Positions 43,723 through 56,211 of a stretch of 64,000 nucleotides of DNA are shown one piece after another. Positions within the stretch are counted from its first letter, which is position 1. Each line of letters starts with the position of its first letter. The translations under genes and the position numbers were made by a program. Origin of the DNA: Lactarius indigo (Eukaryota; Basidiomycota; Agaricomycetes; Russulales; Russulaceae); assembly GCA_025766275.1 (NCBI GenBank), contig JAFKAC010000001.1, positions 310,001-374,000 of the forward strand, read 5' to 3'. The notes below the pieces were generated by a model. That model did no database searches, was not told the origin of the DNA, and saw nothing but the letters and a program-made list of their open reading frames with translations.

Positions 43723-45391
43723 CGAATACTTTGGCATGAGTCAATTACGGAAAGGGTAGAACGCGTTAAGAGTAACTCTCAATCGGTTGCAAAGAGCCCA
43801 CAACGAGGTGATAACGGGGTAGACCGAACCACAAGCGCCCGATACCAAATGATTTGTCATTGCGAAATCAAGTGCGAAATCAATCATTTCTGCGCTTTTG
43901 TGAGTCGTTTTTGGATTGCAGATGTCGATGTGAAGACCTCTGAGAGCCCTTAATCGCGCCATAAGTATTATGACATAAACTGCAGGCCTCTCTACGACGA
44001 TTGCGGTAGTCTATCACCTCGTACTAGTCTCCGAGTCGGGCGGGTTCCCGCCCGCCGCCGCCGCCTCACTCTCAGCGCGACGCGCTCACTCTATTCTCCC
44101 ACAATTTCTTTCTCGTTCGATTTCCCCATCTCTCTAAATCTTTCATACCGATGCTACTGAGACGGCCAACATCACTCTCAAAAGGGGCTTCACCCTGTCG
44201 TAGCTGGAGAGATATGAATACTCAGGTACGTGAAGACGCTTTCCAAACACGCTCATCCTGTCAGCTCATGGAGGCTCAAAGTAAAAGATTGGAATCCCTA
44301 TACCATACACACCTGCGCTACACGCATCTCGAACAGTGTTTGCGGTGATGTCGGTGTTTCTCCACATTTTCTCCCGTCGTCAACTCAACATCGGGCGGCA
44401 TCCCGTCGCCTGTCCCATTTCTCCCAGCCCAGAATCCATTATTCCAAGCCCCCGAAGTACAAGCTGCTGAGCTCGCGAGGTACATCTCGTTGAACAGGCA
44501 AGAACTGAAAAGCGCGCCTTATTTCCAATCGATTCGATTGAGGCCTGTGGTCGTCGACGGTCAGACGCCTCTATATGGACGATTTTCCGTAGAAGATAGA
44601 GGTTTCGTCGTATTTGGGGACATCAAGGGTCTAGGAGAGGGCACTGCCCACGGTGTGTGCTAAACGTTTCTTCCTTGACGCTCTCGTCTCACTACCGCCT
44701 TGCAACAGAAGTTCTTCAACCTATTATATGCCCACCCATTAATACAATCTATTCGCCAGGAACGAGAGGCATTCTACAGAACTGTGGCTTATCGTCACGT
44801 CATGGCCCTCAGGGTGCTGGAGATAGGGAGGCCGTCCGACGCCTCGTTCAAGCTTCACGGCGGCGATTATCTCACGCTCCTCAACATCGTGCACTCCCAC
44901 TGCCAGACTCGCCTTCCTCCCACCTGCCCACAGCGCAGATGACGGACAGAAGTGTTGCCGACGAGGTGCTCTACCTCACTGCGCCGGTGCAGCGTCACTC
45001 GTTCTAAAGCGTAGTTGGGACGATAATGGATGTGGACTGACGGGACCTCGCAGAGTGCTTCTACACACAGGTATTTCCATCGAACAGATGAGGCGTCGCA
45101 TCTTACGATCAATAAGCGGCGGCGCTTTGCGACGCTGTGTAGAGTCTGAGGAGGGAGAAAAGAAGCGAGCGTGAACTCCGCACATTACGGAGCGCGTTTT
45201 ATGGTCGATTTAGGCACCTTCGTGAGTAGTCCGGTGTCTCGCGGGCTTTCTTTGAAGGTTTATCTTTCGCTCGCGCTTGAACATGGCGAGGAGAGGGTCT
45301 GCGGGTCATTCCAGTGGGTCGTCTGACACATTTCAACCCCGACGCCGGTGGCGTTATGTAATCAAGCCCAAGCATTTCGAGTCAATTGACG
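43723..45391. other. Intergenic region upstream of P5
   Basis: Only short frames. About 44450-44640 resembles 28860-29060 and 55670-55710, again shared array flank. A GC-rich patch CCCGCCCGCCGCCGCC-like is at 44048-44067. No gene supported. Confidence 0.45.
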
Positions 45392-45398
45392 GGTCACG

Positions 45399-46178
45399 CT
45401 CAGTAAAAAAGGAAAGTCTGCTATTAGTCGGCTGTAGTCGACAAAACTCAGAAATCTTGCAAATAATCCATATTTAGTTGATTTTAGTCATTGTTGACTA
45501 CCCATGACTATCACTTTGTTGGAGTCAATATATGGGCAAATCTGAGTTGTCTGATGACCATTTCAAGTTGATTTTTGTCATTCCACAGTCATCCCAAGTC
45601 TGGTACAAGTCATCCGACAGTCACTTCAAGTCATTTTTTGCGTGCAGAAAATCCATTTATTGCAAAAAAAACAAAAACAAAACGATATCTACGAGTAAAC
45701 TAGAAGTAAGTAACTACATGCCACCGCTGCCACCATCGTCGTCAAGGCGCAGTCGGGACGCTAGGCGAATAAAGTACGCCACCACCAATATCGCAAATCG
45801 GGGCTCGTGGCTGCGTTGGCAGAGTACTTCCCCCTTCCCTGCCATCACCTCCATTGTGGTCATGTCGTCATCGTGGTATGTGCTGCTCGACCGGCTTGCG
45901 TTGGACCCCCAGTGGTCGTGCCATGATTGCAGGTGGCTGTGAGTTGACATCGGGCGGCGGTGGACTCGGTTGTGGCGTTGCGGATGGTAGGTGTGATGCT
46001 GAGGTGGCTGTTGCAGTTAACGTGAGCGCGCATTGTCAACTTAGAAGGATTAATACTCAAAAAAAAAAATTTTGTTTGTAGGGCGGCGTCGTCGATGTTT
46101 TGTGAACGTGTGCTGGCAGGCGCATATTGGTCGGTATAATATGAAGGAGGTAGCCTCTAGTCAGAGGAGTACATGAGA
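45399..46178 (+). repeat. Left terminal inverted repeat of the long-TIR element
   Basis: Matches the reverse complement of 48122-49626 (minus the inserted LTR) over about 780 bp. It continues for 28 bp at 47590-47617 on the far side of the first solo LTR. Many differences between arms are CG versus TG or CA. Confidence 0.85.
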
Positions 46179-47584
46179 TGTCACGCCTCTGCGGGGGCGT
46201 GCGTCGTGCTGTAACAGATCCTGCCCAAGGCAAAGGACTCTGAGTCGGATCCCCACTGAGTGGAAGGACTCCTAAGGTCTTCTGTAACAGCCCCTGTACT
46301 AAGGTGGCTGAGTCTGCAGCAATCCCCCTATGCTAAGGTGGGAAAGGCCCTTCTGTAACAGCCCCTTGTGCTAAGGTGACTGAGTCTGTAGTAATGGACG
46401 AGCTCAGTGGCCTAAGTCCAAAGGTCACGTGTCACTGGGCTTGTAATGTTACAGTAGGAACGTTCAGCTTGGCGTGAGCAAGTCTGGTCTTTCTATGTCA
46501 ATGAGCGAGGGTTCAGCCGATAATGGCAAGGTTTAAGTGGTTAACAAGGATCTCAGAGTATGACACAATACTCAAGATGTGAGAGGAGTTCAAGGGGGTT
46601 CAAGAGGTTCGACGGCTCAGCAGAGAGTTACCCCAAGGGAATGGGAAAACAATGTATACTGTGATGGTAAAGAAGTTGAGTCTAAGGATACAAGCTACCT
46701 AGGGCCACGACTTATATAGAAAAAGGTTTGTTTGTGTGGAACAAACAAATGGCGCAATCCGCAGCAAGCGTGAGAAGAAAGTACAGCAATCCGCAGCAGG
46801 CACGGGAAAAAGAAGAAAGTGTGCACAGCTATCCGCAGTAAGTGTGAGAAGAAGCAAGGATATAAAAGGCAAGTGAGACATGTCTCAAAGTTAAAAATAG
46901 AAATGAGACACCTGCCATAAAAGGGTGCATTTAGCCCAAGTATAGTAGTAATAAAGACTAATAAGGACAATGAGTGTCTCATTGTCTCACTTTGCACTAG
47001 GAGAGAATCTTAAGGCTCCTAGTGCGCAGCAAGTCCGAAAAAGGGAAAGCCAAGAAAGGAAAGACTTTCCCGCGAACGCAAGTGTAAGTAAGAAATTAAG
47101 GTAAAGTTGAAAACAAGTCCAGTCCGTAACAGGGCTGACCAGTAAGACGGGAAGAGGACGAGAGCGAAGTCAAGGGGAAGCCTGCACAGAGGCTGAGAGG
47201 GGAATGACCCAAAGAGGATAAGGGTCGAGGGTCAGGGGTTCAGGGTCAAGGGCTTGAGTGCTGAAGGAACTGAGGCACTCAAGGAGTCAATGGGAGATAC
47301 AACGCAGATAGTTGATTAAGCTAAAGCTAAGGAGCTAAGGCGTACTATAGGGTTCCTTATATAGTACAGGATTGCACCTGAGCGCATAGTGCTACTGGTT
47401 GCTATAGATAGGATAATGTGCTGGCAAGATGGTGTTATGCCAGCAAGGCAGAAGAAAGGTAGACAAGAATAGCACAGAAGGTGCTAGATCAATCAGATGA
47501 AAGGGAAGCATAGATTCAAGAATAGTAACAGTCAAGATCAGATAAGGGGCAAGAAAGGAAAAAGGTAGCAGGGGGTTTGTGACA
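46179..47584. repeat. Solo LTR (1406 bp) with TSD TGAGA, inside the left TIR
   Basis: Starts TGTCACG and ends GTGACA, a 6-bp perfect terminal inverted repeat. TGAGA flanks it at 46174-46178 and 47585-47589. Inside, a motif with CTGTAACAGCCCC and CTAAGGTG is tandemly repeated near 46280 and 46356. TATATA boxes near 46719 and 47356 read best on the minus strand. The internal part and second LTR are absent, as expected after recombination between LTRs. Confidence 0.8.
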
Positions 47585-47617
47585 TGAGAGGCAGGTTCAA
47601 GACACTGCCGCACTTAC

Positions 47618-48092
47618 ACTACAACCCATGGCGACGTGGTGGTGATAGTGTCAATAAAGGGCGGAGGGATGGGATGGCTGCATGACAGAGGTATGAGTCC
47701 CTTGTGGAACTTGCACTTCTGAGGCAGTAGCATGGGGGCGCGACCTTGGGTGGGACAAAAAAAGATAGTGGGCGTACAGTTTGTAGGACAATGTTCGTTT
47801 CAACTTTGAGTCGCGTTGATTTGCCGAGTGGATCGAGTGTGGGAATTATTTTCTCGTTCTGTCTCGCGTCCGTTACAGATGTCCAAGGGACTCCAACTTG
47901 CAAGCTCGTCCAAGTCCAACACTTGTCCAATTTCATTCCCTCTTTTTCCCCTCATTCTTCTGTTACCACCACACTTCCACTCTGGTCTATCTTCAAGACA
48001 GCAACTCAGTACCTTGTCAACCCCACTGCCCACCTGTTTTCTCCCTATAGCAGACGACCAGGACGCTCAGGTGCCGCCACGTCGGTGTTAAA
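47618..48092. other. Central 475 bp of the long-TIR element
   Basis: Lies between the two TIR arms. An open frame of about 105 codons on the minus strand (47936-47619) exists, but it starts without a clear ATG and shows no recognised motif. Probably the remnant core of a deleted parent element. Confidence 0.45.
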
Positions 48093-49626
48093 GTAAGTGC
48101 GGCAGTGTCTTGAACCTGCCTCTCATGTACTCCTCTGACTAGAGGCTACCTCCTTCATATTATACCGACCAATATGCGCCTGCCAGCACACATTCACAAA
48201 ACATCGACGATGCCGCCCTACAAACAAAAAAAAAAATTTTGAGTATTAATCCTTCTAAGTTGACAACGCGCACTCATGTTGACTGCAACAGCCACCTCAG
48301 CATCACACCTACCATCCGCAATGCCATGACCGAGTCCGCCGCCACCCGATGTCGACTCACAGCCACCTGCAATCATGGCACGACCACTGGGGGTCCAACG
48401 CAAGCCAGTCGAGCAGCACTGTCACGGACGCTCTATTTTTGCCGTATTTTTCCGTATTTTAATGGATTTATTTGGTGAAGATACGAGACTCCAACATCGT
48501 GCCAACATGTGCACCCACTAGCACATGACCCTGGGATAGTAACTTCCTTATTGGTTGTTACCTCTTTAGGTCACTTTCCTCATTAGTATAAGTAGTTTCT
48601 CATTGGACGATAAGCAGGGAACATTCTAGATAGTTCTAGACTACGTTGTCATAGGGTTGTGACTCATAGATAAGGACACGCCATTGTTCTGTCAGCGTTA
48701 ATGACTGTGCATCAGTCAGCACAATAGATAACACTATTATTAGATACGACGCATCAGTGCCTGACTCATTACTATTACACATACCTTTAGTAATAAGGTT
48801 CCGTAGTAATTCGAACTCAGCCGCAGCATAGTATATAAACCCTCATGTAGCGTCCTGAGTGGAACCAACTTGTCCTCTTGGTTCTCCACTCAGGTGCGTA
48901 TCCTTTGTACTTCCCTTACTCCTCACCAATGTTAACTTGTCCTCTTGGTTCTCCACTCAGCGTGCCACAGCGTGATCACCTTGCCTTTGGTCTTGTATAA
49001 AGACCTCAAGTGTGCATATCCTCCGTTGTGACTGTACGTTCGGCGCGTGACTTGTCTCCGCGTTAGGCTTGGGTGTGCTACCTGTTCAGTTCGCTTACCT
49101 CACCTTGGTCTAGTTGTACGCGATAAGTCATACCGCTACAAGCACATACCACGACGACGACGTGACCGCGACGGAGGTGATGGCAGGGAAGGGGGAAGTA
49201 CTCCGCCAATGCAGCCATGAGCCCCGATTTGCGATATTGGTGGTGGCATACTTTATTCGCCTAGCGCCCCAACTGCGCCTCGACGACGATGGTGGCAGCG
49301 GCGGCATGTAGTTACTTACTTCTAGTTTACTTGTAGATATCGTTTTGTTTTTGTTTTTTTTGCAATAAATGGATTTTCTGCACGCAAAAAATGACTTGAA
49401 GTGACTGTCAGACGACTTGTACCAGACTTGGGATGACTGTGGAATGACAAAAATCAACTTGAAATGGTCATCAGACGACTCAGATTTGCCTGTATATTGA
49501 CTCCGACAAAGTGATAGTCACGGGTAGTCGACAATGACTAAAATCAACTAAATATGGATTATTTGCAAGATTTCTGAGTTTTGTCGACTACAGCCAACTA
49601 ATAGCGGACTTTCCTTTTTTACTGAG
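48093..49626 (-). repeat. Right terminal inverted repeat of the long-TIR element (interrupted)
   Basis: Reverse complement of the left arm. It is interrupted by a solo LTR at 48420-49140. Removing that LTR and one AGCAC restores the match with the left arm. Confidence 0.85.
48420..49140 (+). repeat. Solo LTR (721 bp) with TSD AGCAC, inside the right TIR
   Basis: Begins TGTCACGGACG and ends ATACCGCTACA; AGCAC flanks it at 48415-48419 and 49141-49145. A TATATAAA box lies near 48832. Downstream, a 27-bp motif ending in CTCCACTCAG occurs twice; the first is followed by GTGCGT, so 48894-48960 forms an intron-like GT...AG interval of 67 bp. Confidence 0.85.
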
Positions 49627-49633
49627 GGTCACG

Positions 49634-49953
49634 GGTGCCTGACAATCGTCGAAAAGCTGGTAGATATTGTTGGCGAAAGAGAATGCAGAGGGATCCTCTG
49701 GTTAGTATCATGGGTTCCAATGGAGTACGAACAAAAAGACTGCGAGGAAACGGAGAATTGACCAAACCAACAACCTGAGCCAGGGGTTGATAAACGAAGA
49801 GAAAGGGCGTAGCACAACTTGCGAAGCATTCGATTGTCATACTTTCCCCTTCATCTACTACTGTGAAGTACATACTGTACTGAAGAGAGGCCCTGAACGA
49901 TCCTCGAAATTACCCTGGCGTCTCCAATCTTGGGGATCAATGCGGGAAATGCA
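49634..49953. other. Interval between long-TIR element and P6
   Basis: About 320 bp without a supported gene. It holds the truncation junction region that ends P6. Confidence 0.4.
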
Positions 49954-51420
49954 TTAGGGTAGTCGGATGTCAGTCGCACACGTGGGGACTAATACTTCAT
50001 TTATTGTTATTCTCTCGTACAGCAACATATATACATCGGAGGTACCGAATAGGATCAGTATGGTGGTATCAAGGACCCAACAGAATATGTGCGTCGGGTC
50101 GATAGCCTTCGCGCATATTATAGCTCTCCGCTTTTTGATTGGCTCTGGCAGTAAATCTGATGAGAAAGTGACGTTCAGGAGCTTCATCAATGCGTTGGTA
50201 AGCTTTCACTTTTGCTCTTCGGTGAGACTGGGCAGAGGATCGTCAATGACCTTAGAGCTGCAGAAGCTGGGTAAGCCAGAAAAGAAGCGCTCCAATTCGT
50301 GGTCTTCGTCTAGGGCGTCGAATGTCCACATGAAAGTGCGAGTGTCGATCTCCGATGGTGAATTCAGCGCAGTTCGTTCGCCCATCGTGTGCATGCCCTG
50401 CGAGAACAATTTCTGATAACGATCCCTCGACCTCCAAAGGGCTACGGGACAATGGAGACGTGACGCGTGTGACAACGTCTGACGAACCCGAAAGATGACG
50501 TATAGCATCCCAGTAACAATCTTCCACACCAATGTCGAAAGTGGTGTATAATATGGGTTGTCGTGACAAAAGATCGGCGCGAGCGTGATGCATCCATAGA
50601 GAGCCATACAAATGCCAATCCAGGACAGGACCAACTTGAAATTGTGAGATTAATGTTACAAAGGAACACAACCAGGCCGGCGAAGAATAGGAATAGTGAG
50701 GCGTGAAGAAGCGTGGGCAATGATTCAACCACCCAGGGAAGGAGAAACCTATCAACGCCTTCAGAGAAGAAAGCACGAATCTGCACTCGCTTGTGTAGAC
50801 GGTAACACATTTGAGTGATCTTGATGTATCTTCGTGCCCATTGTTGTAGCAACGTTGCGAGCAGAGCACAGGTAATACTGATTGCCAAACTCAAGAACCA
50901 AAGTGAGTTGACCCAAACGGCATATTTTGGCGGAGAAAATGGGAGTGGGGAAGGAGGCGAAATATTTGGTGGATTTGTAGGGTCAGCAATCGTCTGATAG
51001 ATAATGGTGAGGTAGAAGTTGGAGGTGTCTTGCGAATTTGGTCGAATGTCCTGAATTGACACAGAGATCCATGACGCAACTGCAGCGGAGAATAAACCAG
51101 TCTGAGACCGTTAAATTGACATTGACTGACAAGACAAAACAAAAAGGTAGACACATACAAAGATGAGGGTCCCATCAGCGTCTGCTTTCCAGTTTTCGGC
51201 AATCTTCTTGTCCTCTCCTGCAGCCATTTCTAAATACATCAAGAAGATGGGCACAGAGCCGTCGACAAAAATTGTGGGATGCTTGATTCTGCGTCAACTG
51301 AGGTGGATAGTCGTCACCTGTTCGGGGGGAAGGGTAGGTGAGAACGGCAAGGATGGCACACGGGAGCAAGGTACCTGTACTAAATCCTGTATCAACAGCT
51401 TCATGAGAATCTCGGGACAT
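49954..51420 (-). pseudogene. DUF6535 paralogue P6, frameshifted and 3'-truncated
   Basis: Exon 1 starts at ATG 51420 (MSRDSHEAVDTGFST), then a GTACCT intron ending CAG. Exon 2 is recognisable (IFVDGSVPIFLMYLEMAAGEDKK) but is one base out of frame with exon 1. Exon 3 starts at 51101 (TGLFSA). A one-base loss near 50643 shifts the frame at NLTIFK. A TGA at 50208-50206 stands where the paralogues have Trp (EEQKWKL). Similarity ends near 50040, about the middle of the family's length. A dead remnant. Confidence 0.75.
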
Positions 51421-52499
51421 TGAAGGCCTTGAAACTTATAGCTTGCCAGACCAAACTGTTCCGAACGTAAGATGTTGAGAGTGCAGTCACGCTTACATCA
51501 TCTCGTGCATTCTGGTTTGTCCTCGGTGCCGGTGAACCGTTGTAATTGGTCGCTCCTGAATTCGAAATTAGTGTCTCGACGTGACAATGCAAAGTCCTGA
51601 CTCAGATATTGCTTGGTCTTGTTGTACTAAGTCTCCACATCTGCAACCGCTTAGCACTTGCACGTACTGAAGATCTCCCCTCCCATCCTAATGTCAAGAA
51701 ATGGGTAAAGGAGAGGGTGACTACACACTCAGAGAAGAACGCTCGTTTGGAGTGCCTTGTCGACACCTTCAGAAATTTGGGACAGCCGTACGACGATCCT
51801 AGACTTCGACTCGCATTTCCAGCTCGACAGGGCCCTCGCTGCGCAAGTGTACTTGCTCTTCATGCACCCCCAGATACCCTTCAAGTGGCAGGCCAGACAA
51901 CCTGCACACCACCCATGCATGAAGATCACCGGAGAAAATGGTACGTGTCAACGCTGGGTCATCCACAGTTGGTCTTCCCTACTAAATTTCCTTCTTTCTT
52001 TTTTCCTGCAAAATGTCCCCGCATTAACACTGTCATAACCTTAAAGGTGTCTACGTCGGATTATTAATGGCTGGGCTTGCGCAGACGTTGCGTTTATATT
52101 CAGTCCATAGCAATGGGCGCCGTCGGTCAAGCCCCTCGCAGCCGTGCTCGACGTTGTCGCTTTCTCCCTGTGTCGTGTTATGGCCATCGCGCCGCCGCCT
52201 GAAGTGAATCTGTCTGGGACTCAAATGGTAGGGTGGGGTGCCTACGTCGGTTTCGATCGCACACAAGGAACTGATGTTCTCAGCAGCCACGATCTCTCAC
52301 CACATGTCTTGTGCACGCCGGCTTTACTCACTGACCCGTTGGGTGACCTACTGCAGGTTCCCTGTGGCTCACTCTACCCAGCTCGCGGTTACCCATACTA
52401 GTATTAGCATCTCGTGAGCATGAGGTAATATAATATTAGAAAATTACGGGACATGAGTACTGGGATGGTGATGTTGAGAGCATAACAATGAGGGGCCTG
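51421..52499. other. Intergenic region between P6 and P7
   Basis: No gene supported. About 51650-51800 resembles 29290-29440 (shared array flank). Short frames only. Confidence 0.45.
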
Positions 52500-55349
52500 T
52501 TACACGACATCATACTGGCCACAGGACGAGTGCAGAAAGCAATCTCCTGTATTCCCGGTCCCAAGAGACCAAGATGAAGGATCTGCAATGGCTTTGTCAG
52601 CAACTGGCAATGATGACGGCGGCTGTGATAGAAGATCTGGGGCGGTAATAGTATTATCCCAAGTCGACAAAGGGGGGTTATGAGCGTCGCCATCATTAGG
52701 CAATGTAACCTTCGCCTTGCCCTCACCCTCAGCAGCGTTTGGACTAGGTGCAAATGCAGAGGACGGTCGTGTGTGAGATGAGTTGGGAGCAGCGGCAACT
52801 AGAGGCGATGGACGAGGTTCTGGCGAAGAAGATGCGTGGTTAGATACGGTCACGGGAGAGTGAAGATGACTGCAGACCTATAGTGAGCATATCGTTGAAA
52901 ACCAGAGAGGGTGGAGGTAACAATGGAACGTCCAGAACATCGGAAGAAGCGCGGGGTTCTGCGATCTTCTGAATGGTAACGACATCGGGTGGGAAGGTCG
53001 AGGTAATTGAGGCAGGAGGGGCGGATAGGGAGGTCCCAGGAGTGGGGTGGGGCGTAGTTATACCTAAGGTGACAGCATCCTGTATTGCACTAGCACTGGC
53101 GTTGGCTGGATCTGGTAACGGAAGAGAAATGCGGAGGCCATCGATGGTTTTCTGGTGTTCGGAATAGAAGCTTTCAAGCAGTGCCACATCCGTCAGGCTC
53201 TCAGCGACATATGGCGGGACGGGTACAGATGAGGAAGACGTATCGGGACTGGTGAGGGAAGCGGGAGCCAGCGTAGTATTATCATGCAGGACAGTCCGAA
53301 CAAAAGTTGTGGGGGCAGAGTCGTTGTGAATGTGTGGTGTCGAATCCAGATGATGATCACGGACTTTGCACGATGGATATGAGGATGGCTCCATCAGATC
53401 CTCGCCTATTGACACAGAGGCGGTCTCTTGATGTAGAACAACGTAGACATGTTGTATCGGTCTGAGGATAAGCCACGCCATCCACCAAATGTTGTCGTTC
53501 TGTGCTTTGAGAACGATTTGATTCCAGAGAGCACAGAACTCATGCTGCAGATCGGGTGACGTATCTTGTACATTGAGATTCGAAGCCGCTTCTAGAACTT
53601 CTGAGAACTCGTCATTGGGCCAGGAAGTATCCCATATATGGCTTAATTGCTTGCGAGTGATGTGAATCAAAATAGCAAGCGACAGGCTGTCACCGTGTGC
53701 GGCGTAGTCTCGGAGGATGCGTTCTTGGATGCCCAGTTCGTCGGAGGCGAGGATAAACCAAGAGTCATCGCGCCTTTGCACCTTCACAATGGTCATGCAG
53801 ACCGCAGCCGCCAAATTAGTGCCACCGCCCCCGTTCTTGCCCCATCCTCTGATGATCTGCATAATTTCAGCGAACATTGGACCACTATATTCGTAGCGGG
53901 ACAAAATCTTGTTAAAGATACGAAATACCCTGGGAATGTGCGCAGGATCGGAAGCCTTCGCGCAGATGATGGCCCTCCGATCTTTGACGGGTTCAGGTAG
54001 TAAATCGGATGAGAAAGTGACGTCCAACAAACCCGTCAATGCCGTCGAAAGCTTCTACTTTTGCTCCCTGGTGAGACTGGGCAGAGGAGCATCAACAAAT
54101 TTTGAGTTGCGGAAGCCAGGTAAGCCTGAAAAGAAGTGTTCCAGTTCATGGTCTTCGTCCAAACTGTCGAACGTCCACAGAAATGCGCGAGTGTCGATCT
54201 CAGAAGGCGAATTCAGAGCGGTTTCCTCGGCTTTCTTCTGCATTCCTTGAATAAGCAAGGAGTGATACCTTTTCTCCAAGAGTTCAATGCGAATGTAGGC
54301 TTCAGTGACAATCCTCTCCAAAAAAAGGTTCCGAAGGCAAAAGCTCAGAAAATATCGGAATATGAATATGCTGAGCCATCGAAGGACCCGAAATGTGACA
54401 AACGATATCCCAGCAACAACATTCCACACTGGCAATGAAAGTGGGGTGTGATATGGGCTGTCGTGACGAAAGATCGGGATGAACGTGATACATCCGTACA
54501 GAGCAGTGCAAATGCCAATCCATGATACCACCGACTTGAAGATAGTCAGATCGACATTCCATAGGAACACAGATATGCCGGCAAAAAAAAGGAAGAGGGA
54601 GATGTGCAGCAGTGTCGGCAACATTTCAACAGCCCACGAAAGGAGAAACTTGTCGACACCTTCGAAAAAGAACACACGAATCCGAGCTCGCTTGTGTAGA
54701 CTGTAACGTGGCTGAGTGACCTTGAGGTATCGTCATGCCCACTGCTGAAGCAACGTCGTGAGTAGAGCACAGCTGATACTGATGACCAAGCTCAAGAACA
54801 AAAGTGCGTTCACCCAAACCGCATATTTCGGTGGTGAAAATGGGGGTGGAGAAGTAGGGAGGGAACTGGAGATGTCGGATCAATTCGGGTCGGCGAGTGT
54901 CTGATAGATATTTGAGAGATAGAAATTGGAAGTGTCTTGTGGATTCAGTCGAACATCTTGTATGGACACTGAGATCAACGACACGACAGCAGCAGAGAAT
55001 AAACCAGTCTATGAGACGAGTCTGTGAAGCAGTGCATAGGACTTGAATATGATGACGCACAAAGATGAGAATGCCATCGGCATCCGCTTTCCATCCTTCG
55101 ACCATCTTCTTGTCTTCCTCCGTCGCCATTTCAAGATACGTGGAGAAAATGGGCCCTGACCCATCGACAAAGTTAGACATTCCCTGTGGTTCCTGGGCCT
55201 GCATTTGCTGGGGCGGATACAGGTGGCCATCTATGGGAGTAGCGGTGACAGGTAAGTGAGGTGGGGGCAAAGCCAAGTGGGAGTAAGGTACCTCTGCCCT
55301 GGCCTATATCTGCCCTGGTCACGTTGACAGTCTCGAGAGCTTGGGACAT
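52500..55349 (-). pseudogene. DUF6535 paralogue P7, three premature stops
   Basis: Exon 1 55349-55292 (MSQALETVNVTRADIGQGR), exon 2 55230-55061, exon 3 from 55008, with the family's splice sites and phases. Premature stops in the exon 3 frame: TGA 54882-54880, TGA 54735-54733 (in LQQWA-R-RYLK, where paralogues have Arg), and TAG 54057-54055 (paralogues have Trp). The rest of the frame is well preserved, including membrane segments and DEDHELEHFFSGLPGF. A further intron, 52853-52799 (GTGACC...CTAAC...TAG, 55 nt), restores the frame into the conserved tail, which ends QYDVV at 52500. Decay by point transitions with little indel damage indicates recent loss of function. Confidence 0.78.
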
Positions 55350-55780
55350 TGAAAATTCTGGAGTGAGTTGATTACGAAGAGCACGATGTGGGGGTGACTT
55401 CTCAGCTCAAACTCAAGGCTCGGCCAGTTGCAATCACCACCATAACGGGGCCGCCAAATCGTAAGCGCATAAGCGCTTGATTTCAACAAACGAACTCTCG
55501 ATTGTTTGGTCTTGTTGTACCAAGGTCTACACATCTGCAACACACCGGACCAAGCGCCGCACAAATAGCAAAACCAGACGCCGTCACAATATAATATTTG
55601 CAGAGGGAACTTTTGAGGACTCAGGCAAGGACTCAGGTGTGTATTTAGTTTTTCTTCTGCGTCTAATTAGTGGCGGAGAACAGGTCCCCTTGCCGGCAGG
55701 ATACATGTACATTTTCTGGTTCTGGTCTACTCAGCGAACTTATGCAAGAGCTTAGTGCTTGCAACAGAGACTGAAGCTTA
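55350..55780. other. Upstream flank of P7
   Basis: No gene. About 55585-55700 resembles 28800-28930, the flank upstream of P2. It ends at the left terminus of the CACTA-like element. Confidence 0.45.
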
Positions 55781-55812
55781 CACTACCGGGAAAGCAAACT
55801 GTCCTGAGGTTA
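55781..55812 (+). repeat. Left 32-bp TIR of the CACTA-like element
   Basis: Starts CACTACCGGGAAAGCAAACT and continues TGTCCTGAGGTTA-like into the element. Its inverted partner is 63656-63687. Confidence 0.75.
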
Positions 55813-56211
55813 ACCGTGACAAAATCAGACTTAGGATTGTGATATGCCCTTAAGAGGGACACAGTAACCATAATAATATGATTTAATTCAGTGAGAGATC
55901 TGGTGTGACGTCGGGTAAAGCTTCCGGGCCAATCACATATTGTACCGAGTATTTGCCAGTTTCTGCCGTTGACTAGTGGTGATGTGGCAACTAGCTCAGG
56001 TTTCGTACTGTCCTCAAGCTGTGTTGGCCAACGTCCTCAGGACAGTTTGGGCGCCATCCAGTGTTTATACACCCTGCTGTCTTCTGTGCCACGTCAAAGG
56101 ATACCGAGGATTTTCCACCTCTTCCCCAATAAATAGTAAGCCGAATGAACAGAGTGTTTCCTTGAACTAACCTCAGTGTAGGGCGACACAATTATATTTT
56201 AAGTATTGCTG
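55813..56211. other. Left subterminal region of the CACTA-like element
   Basis: About 400 bp before the first ATG. Inverted copies of the TIR core occur at about 56007-56016 (ACTGTCCTCA) and 56034-56047 (CCTCAGGACAGTTT), as expected for subterminal transposase-binding sites. Confidence 0.5.

Larger units (their letters stand above)
45399..49626. mobile_element. Long-TIR DNA element carrying two nested solo LTRs
   Basis: Both ends read CTCAGTAAAAAAGGAAAGTC inwards. GGTCACG occurs directly outside both ends (45392-45398 and 49627-49633), a 7-bp duplication that could be 8 bp (GGGTCACG) if the right end is one base shorter. Without the two LTR insertions and their duplications the element is about 2.09 kb: two inverted arms of about 808 bp and a 475-bp centre. 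No transposase is encoded, so it is non-autonomous. The 7/8-bp duplication and a CAGT-like end suggest hAT mobilisation, but this is weak. Confidence 0.8.

Noticed and set aside
45532..45950. Coding gene in the TIR of the long-TIR element
   Set aside because: Frames occur on both strands, starts are unsupported, and the two arms differ by CpG changes without regard to codon position.
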